This document shows positions 59,621-64,000 of a DNA stretch of 64,000 bases, piece after piece. Under the pieces are notes generated by a model. That model saw only the letters and a program-made list of their open reading frames with translations, did no database searches and had not been told where the DNA came from. Each line of letters starts with the position of its first letter. Positions within the stretch are counted from its first letter, which is position 1. The stretch spans positions 1 through 64,000 of the forward strand of contig JAEULA010000054.1 of NCBI GenBank assembly GCA_016793165.1, in the 5' to 3' direction. The translations under genes and the position numbers were made by a program. Origin of the DNA: Alphaproteobacteria bacterium. GTDB lineage: Bacteria > Pseudomonadota > Alphaproteobacteria > CACIAM-22H2.

Positions 59621-60928
59621 ATGTCCAACCTCGCCATCGGCTACCTGAGCTTCGGCACCCTGCTCGTCCTCATCTCGATGCGCGTGCCGATCGGCGTCGC
59701 CCTCGGCGGCATCGCGGTGGCCGGCCTCACCGCGATCACCAACTGGCGCGTGGGCTTCTCGCTGTTCTCGGCCGTGCCGTTCGAGCTGATCGGCGACTGG
59801 TCGCTGTCCGCCGTGCCGATGTTCATGCTGATGGGCTTCGTCTGCACCGAGACGCGACTCACCTCCTCCCTTTTCCAGGCCATGCGCGTGGCCCTGGCCG
59901 GCGTCCCCGGCGGCCTCGCCGTCGCCAGCGTCGCGGCCTGCACGCTCTTCGCCGCGGCCTCGGGCTCCTCCGTCGCCACGGCCGCCGGCATGAGCCGCAT
60001 CGCGGTGCCCGAGATGCTCCGGAACCGCTACGACCCCGGCCTCGCTACCGGCTGCGTCGCCTCGGCGGGAACGCTCGGCTCGCTCATCCCGCCGTCCATC
60101 CTGATGGTCGTCTTCGCGGTGTTCGCCGGCTCGTCGGTCGGCAAGCTGTTCGTCGCCGGCGTCCTGCCGGGCATCGTCTCGGCGCTGATGTTCACGGCGA
60201 TGATCATCATCCGCGTGAAGCTCAAGCCGAGCCTGGCTCCCGACCTGCCGGAGCGGCCGCGCCCGATCGAGCGCCTCACCGCCCTGATCGAGGTGTGGCC
60301 GCTTCCCGTGCTGATCTTCGGCGTGCTCGGCGGCATCTATGCCGGCTGGTGCACGCCGACCGAGGCGGGCGCGATCGGGGCGCTGCTGGCAACCGTCGTC
60401 GCCGTCTTCCGCGGCCAGTTCACCTGGGCCGCCTTCTGGCGCGCGGTGCGCCTGTCGGCCGAGGGCACGGCGGCGCTGTTCATCATCGCGGTCGGCGCCG
60501 GGCTCTACGCCCGCTTCCTCGGGATCACGGGGGTCCCTGCGCATCTCACCGAGGCGCTGATCGCCTACGGGACCTCGCCGCTGATGATCACGCTGCTGAT
60601 CTGCGTCGTCTACCTGATCCTCGGCTGCTTCATCGACTCCATCGGCATCATGCTGCTCACCGCGCCGATCATGATCCCGATCCTGAAGGCCGCCGGGATC
60701 GATTTGATCTGGTTCGGCATCATCGTCGTGAAGCTCCTCGAGATCGGCCTGGTGACGCCGCCGGTCGGACTCAACGTCTTCGTCATCAAGTCCACGCTGG
60801 GCGGCGAGGTGTCCCTGGCGACCTGCTTCCGGGGCGCCGCGTGGTTCATCGTGACCGATCTCGTCACCCTGACGATCCTGATCGCCTTCCCGGCTATCTC
60901 GCTCTTCCTGCCGAGCTTCATGGATTGA
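59621..60928 (+). CDS. dctM: TRAP transporter large permease DctM
   Basis: A 435-residue permease with about 12 helices and the DctM family features SGSSVATAAGMSRIAVPEM, AGTLGSLIPPSILMVVF, and GCFIDSIGIMLLTAPIMIPI followed by GLVTPPVGLNVFV. It imports the DctP ligand with a sodium gradient, together with DctQ from the opposite strand. A 167-base spacer containing two hairpins separates it from dctP. The second HyuA gene follows after 55 bases. Confidence 0.95.
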   Translation: MSNLAIGYLSFGTLLVLISMRVPIGVALGGIAVAGLTAITNWRVGFSLFSAVPFELIGDWSLSAVPMFMLMGFVCTETRLTSSLFQAMRVALAGVPGGLAVASVAACTLFAAASGSSVATAAGMSRIAVPEMLRNRYDPGLATGCVASAGTLGSLIPPSILMVVFAVFAGSSVGKLFVAGVLPGIVSALMFTAMIIIRVKLKPSLAPDLPERPRPIERLTALIEVWPLPVLIFGVLGGIYAGWCTPTEAGAIGALLATVVAVFRGQFTWAAFWRAVRLSAEGTAALFIIAVGAGLYARFLGITGVPAHLTEALIAYGTSPLMITLLICVVYLILGCFIDSIGIMLLTAPIMIPILKAAGIDLIWFGIIVVKLLEIGLVTPPVGLNVFVIKSTLGGEVSLATCFRGAAWFIVTDLVTLTILIAFPAISLFLPSFMD

Positions 60929-60983
60929 GTGCGCGGCGCGCGATGGCCATCTTCTTCCCGAACATCCGTCGGAGTACCTGGTG

Positions 60984-62993
60984 ATGAGAGTAGGCGTTGA
61001 GGTCGGCGGCACCTTCACGGACCTGGTCGCGTTCGACGGCGACAAGGTCATCGTGACCAAGGTCCCGAGCACCCCCGCGAGCCCGGACATCGGCGCCTAC
61101 AACGCGATCGCGGCCGCCGGCCTCGCCTTCGACCGCATCGACGACCTCGCCCACGGCTCGACCGTGGCGACGAACGCGGTGCTCGAGCGCAAGGGCGCGC
61201 GGCTCGCCTTCGTCGCGACCAAGGGCTTCCGCGACATCCTGTTCCTGCAGCGCCACGATCGCCGCCAGATCTACGACCTCTTCTACGGCAAGCCCGAGCC
61301 GGTCGTGGCGCGGCGCGACTGCTTCGAGCTCGCCGAGCGGATCAACGCCGACGGCGGCGTCGACACCGCGCTCGACGAGGAGTCCCTCGTCCGCGACGTC
61401 GTCCCGCGCCTCAAGGCGGGCGGCTACCAAGCGGTGGCGGTCTGCCTGCTGAACGCCTATGCCAATCCCGTGCACGAGCGGCGCGTCGCGACGCTGATCG
61501 AACGCGCGCTTCCCGGCGTCTTCGTCACCTGCTCGCACGACGTCAGCCGCGTGTTCCGCGAATACGAACGCGCCTCCACGACGACGCTCTCGGCCTTCGT
61601 CCAGCCGGTCATCAACCGCTACCTCGGATCGTTCGAGGAGCGGCTCAAGGCGCAGGGCTTCGCCGGCCGGTTCAGCGTGATGCAGTCGAACGGCGGCCGC
61701 CTGCCCGCCGCGGCAATGCGCAAGAGCGCGATCACGGCGCTGTTCTCCGGCCCCGCCGCCGGCGTCGTCGGCGCGATCCGCCAGGCCGCGCGCTCGAAGC
61801 TCGACAACCTGATCACCTTCGACATGGGCGGCACCTCGACGGACGTGTGCCTGACCGAGCAGGGACGCCCGTCGCTCGCGAACGAGACGGAGGTCGACGG
61901 GCTACCGATCCAGACGCCGGTGCTCGACATCGTCACCGTCGGCGGCGGCGGCGGCTCGATCGTCTGGATCGACGACGGCGGCATGCTCCGCGTGGGCCCG
62001 CGCAGCGCCGGCGCCGACCCCGGCCCCGCCTGCTACGGCCGCGGCGGCACGGTGCCGACGATCACCGATGCCCAGGTCATCGTCGGCGCGGTGCGCCCCG
62101 AGGCCTTCCTCGGCGGACGGATGGCCATCGACACCGAGGCCGCACGGCGCGCCATGGCGCCGCTCGCGGAGCACTTCAAGCTCTCGATCGAGGCGATGGC
62201 CGAGAGCGCGATCAAGCTCGTGAACGCCAACATCGTGCGCGCGATCCAGCTCGTGTCGACCGAGCGCGGCAAGGACCCGCGCGACTTCGTCCTGATGCCG
62301 TTCGGCGGCGCGGGCCCGCTTCACGCGGCGCACATCGCCGCCGAGCTCGGCGTTCAGCGCATCTGCGTGCCGCCGGCCCCGGGCGTGATCTCGGCCTACG
62401 GCCTGATCGTCGCGGACTTCACGAAGTACGCGATCGTGACCCAGCCGATGCCGCTCGACGACGGCCCGACGGCGGGCGTCGCCGTCTTCCGCCGGCTCGA
62501 AGCCGAGCTCACGGCGGAGTTCCGCGCCATGGGTTTCGGCGGCAAGCTTGCCTACACCTACACGGCCGAGATGCGCTTCGTCGGCCAGGCGTTCGAGGTC
62601 GCCGTCGATCTCGACGCCGCCGACGTCGCGAACCTGACCCGCGAGCACCTGCTGAAGCTGTTCGAGGAGGCGCACTACCGGGTCTATTTCCACGGCATCG
62701 GCGCCAACAAGAGGGTCGAGATCGTCTCGCTGCGGGTCGGCGCCTCGGCGCCGGTCGGCGACCTCCAGGCCCTGTCGACCCCCGGCGACCAGGGCGGGAC
62801 AATCCAGACCCATCGGCTCTACGATGCCGGGGCCTGGATCGACTGCCGTCATGTCCCGGCCGAGGCGATCGCCGTCGGCGAGACCCTCGACGGGCCGGCG
62901 ATCGTGTCCGGCGCGACCGCGACGACGTACATTCCGCGCGGCTGGAGCGCGCAGCGCGACGCCGCCGACAACATGATCATGCGCAGGAGCTGA
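60984..62993 (+). CDS. hyuA: Hydantoinase A-type subunit, locus 2
   Basis: A 669-residue HyuA-family protein: RVGVEVGGTFTDLVAFDG, HGSTVATNAVLERKGARLAFVAT, MQSNGGRLPAAAMRK, FDMGGTSTDVCLTEQ and GPACYGRGGTVPTITDAQ. It shares the ATP-binding ASKHA fold with locus 1 but the two are clearly different in sequence, so they likely act on different substrates. GGAG lies nine bases before the ATG at 60984; a GTG at 60981 is an alternative. HyuB follows three bases after the stop. Confidence 0.92.
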   Translation: MRVGVEVGGTFTDLVAFDGDKVIVTKVPSTPASPDIGAYNAIAAAGLAFDRIDDLAHGSTVATNAVLERKGARLAFVATKGFRDILFLQRHDRRQIYDLFYGKPEPVVARRDCFELAERINADGGVDTALDEESLVRDVVPRLKAGGYQAVAVCLLNAYANPVHERRVATLIERALPGVFVTCSHDVSRVFREYERASTTTLSAFVQPVINRYLGSFEERLKAQGFAGRFSVMQSNGGRLPAAAMRKSAITALFSGPAAGVVGAIRQAARSKLDNLITFDMGGTSTDVCLTEQGRPSLANETEVDGLPIQTPVLDIVTVGGGGGSIVWIDDGGMLRVGPRSAGADPGPACYGRGGTVPTITDAQVIVGAVRPEAFLGGRMAIDTEAARRAMAPLAEHFKLSIEAMAESAIKLVNANIVRAIQLVSTERGKDPRDFVLMPFGGAGPLHAAHIAAELGVQRICVPPAPGVISAYGLIVADFTKYAIVTQPMPLDDGPTAGVAVFRRLEAELTAEFRAMGFGGKLAYTYTAEMRFVGQAFEVAVDLDAADVANLTREHLLKLFEEAHYRVYFHGIGANKRVEIVSLRVGASAPVGDLQALSTPGDQGGTIQTHRLYDAGAWIDCRHVPAEAIAVGETLDGPAIVSGATATTYIPRGWSAQRDAADNMIMRRS

Positions 62994-62996
62994 CCA

Positions 62997-64000
62997 ATGG
63001 CTCTCGACCCGATCGACTACGCCGTCATCAGCCAGAGCCTACAGGCCGCGGCGCGCGAGATGGGCGTCAAGCTGATCAAGTCCGCCTACTCGACGATCCT
63101 TCGCGAGGCGCGCGACGGCTCGGCCGCCCTGCTCGATCGCGACGGCAACGTGATCGCCCAGGCGGAGCTCATCCCGATGCAGCTCGGCCCGATCGGCGCG
63201 ACGATCCGCCCCTGCCTCGAGCTCTATCCCGCCGCGACGCTCAAGGAGGGCGACTTCTTCGTCAACAACGACCCGTTCAACGGCGGGCAGCACCTGCAGG
63301 ATGTCTTCATTTTCACGCCGATCTTCGTCGACGGCGACGTCGTCGCGTTCTCCGCCTCCGTGGCGCACCATCTCGACGTCGGCGGCGGCAGCGCCGGGCT
63401 CTCGGCCGAGGCGACAGACGTCTATGCCGAGGGCCTGCGCATTCCGCCCTCGAAGTGGAGCATGGACGAGGACTGGAACGGGGGACGGCTGGAGCGGATG
63501 ATCGCCCTCAACATCCGCGTGCCCGACCAGACGATCGGCGACTTCAACGCCCAGTTCGCCGCCAACGCGATGGGAGCGGCGCGCATCAAGCAGCTCTGCG
63601 CCAAGTACGGCGCCGCCGCGGTGCGCGAGACGATGCGCGAGCTGATGGACTACTCCGAGCGCCGCGTGCGGGCGGCGATCGCGAAGGTGCCCGAGGGCGT
63701 CTATCGCGGCGAGGCGTTCCTCGACGACGACGGCATCGGCGACAGCCCGATCGCGATCCGCGCCACGGTGACGATCCGCGGCGGCCGGGTGGGCGTCGAC
63801 TTCGCGGGCACCGATCCCCAGGTCGGGCGCAACATCAACTGCCCCTACGCCTCGACGATCTCCGCCGCCCTCTCCGCGGTGAAGACCGTGCTGACCTCGG
63901 CGGACATCCCGTTCAACGAGGGTCTCAAGCGGCCGATCGAGGTGACGGCGCCCTACGGCTCGATCCTGAACCCGAAGCCGCCGGCGCCGGTGCGCGCGCG
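62997..64000 (+). CDS. hyuB: Hydantoinase B-type subunit, locus 2 (partial at window edge)
   Basis: The first 334 residues of a HyuB-family protein: KLIKSAYSTILREARDGSAALLD, NNDPFNGGQHLQDVFIF and VAHHLDVGGGSAGLSAEAT. It continues past the window. With hyuA locus 2 and the dctPM genes it forms the end of the OYE-TRAP operon, suggesting the imported compound or its product is a substrate for the HyuAB enzyme. The reverse order (A then B) compared with locus 1 is noted. Confidence 0.9.
   Translation, partial: MALDPIDYAVISQSLQAAAREMGVKLIKSAYSTILREARDGSAALLDRDGNVIAQAELIPMQLGPIGATIRPCLELYPAATLKEGDFFVNNDPFNGGQHLQDVFIFTPIFVDGDVVAFSASVAHHLDVGGGSAGLSAEATDVYAEGLRIPPSKWSMDEDWNGGRLERMIALNIRVPDQTIGDFNAQFAANAMGAARIKQLCAKYGAAAVRETMRELMDYSERRVRAAIAKVPEGVYRGEAFLDDDGIGDSPIAIRATVTIRGGRVGVDFAGTDPQVGRNINCPYASTISAALSAVKTVLTSADIPFNEGLKRPIEVTAPYGSILNPKPPAPVRA

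Noticed and set aside
1..64000. CRISPR arrays, IS elements, prophage genes, tRNA or rRNA genes
   Set aside because: None was seen: no regular direct repeats, no transposase, integrase or phage structural proteins, and no tRNA-like folds in gaps.

Overview
This 64 kb window comes from the chromosome of a very GC-rich alphaproteobacterium. The best evidence is the block zapA – 6S RNA – 5-formyltetrahydrofolate cyclo-ligase – YmdB-type phosphoesterase, with a small coiled-coil gene between zapA and a divergent transketolase gene. The many uptake systems of the TTT, TRAP, TAXI and polyamine-type ABC classes, the hydantoinase-like HyuA/HyuB pairs and the EpmA/EpmB pair fit a metabolically versatile soil or water alphaproteobacterium (Rhodospirillales/Hyphomicrobiales type). 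Genus cannot be decided by eye. Coding density is very high. No rRNA, tRNA, IS element, prophage or CRISPR array was seen.

Layout. 1-7.4 kb: a truncated Cache/GAF membrane sensor, then housekeeping genes (YmdB-like, cyclo-ligase, 6S RNA, zapA, small coiled-coil protein), and divergently tkt-gap. 7.4-10.4 kb: a three-gene ABC exporter (adaptor, FtsX-type permease, ATPase) with 4-base overlaps. 10.5-14.7 kb: a tightly overlapping run of an unknown gene, epmA, epmB, a lipoprotein and a HupE/UreJ-like membrane protein. 14.7-19.6 kb: creatininase-like amidohydrolase, a TetR regulator with a clear promoter/operator, and a three-domain MFS-PlsC-acyl ligase lipid enzyme. 19.6-22.6 kb: an ExeA-like ATPase with Sel1-type repeats followed by an orphan TAXI binding protein. 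23.1-27.6 kb: flavin reductase, then a TPR-CHAT lipoprotein overlapping a GNAT acetyltransferase.

27.7-33.4 kb: PhzF-like isomerase, a TctB-TctA-TctC carboxylate uptake operon, an HD-like protein with an altered HD motif, and an isocitrate lyase/PEP mutase-family enzyme. 33.4-39.2 kb: LysE-type exporter, then a complete polyamine-type ABC importer feeding an adenosine-deaminase-like enzyme. 39.4-49.2 kb: MetA whose residue 111 points to acetyl-CoA use, a small basic protein, an NHL propeller protein, a second HupE-like protein, type III-like glutamine synthetase, alpha/beta hydrolase, thioredoxin-2, OsmC protein, MFS carrier and a PA14 lipoprotein.

49.3-64 kb is a catabolic region: HyuB-HyuA, a DUF1127 protein, an acyl-CoA ligase overlapping an enoyl-CoA hydratase, an SDR-DctQ pair facing an OYE-DctP-DctM-HyuA-HyuB operon. 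It looks like uptake plus activation/reduction/hydrolysis of an unknown carboxylate. Strong stem-loops directly after two binding-protein genes probably set transporter subunit ratios.

Most genes fall in known families. The points most worth following are the 6S RNA, the CHAT-GNAT and ATPase-TAXI pairs, the catalytic-residue changes in the deaminase, HD and OYE proteins, the split TRAP locus, and the unknown gene in front of epmA.
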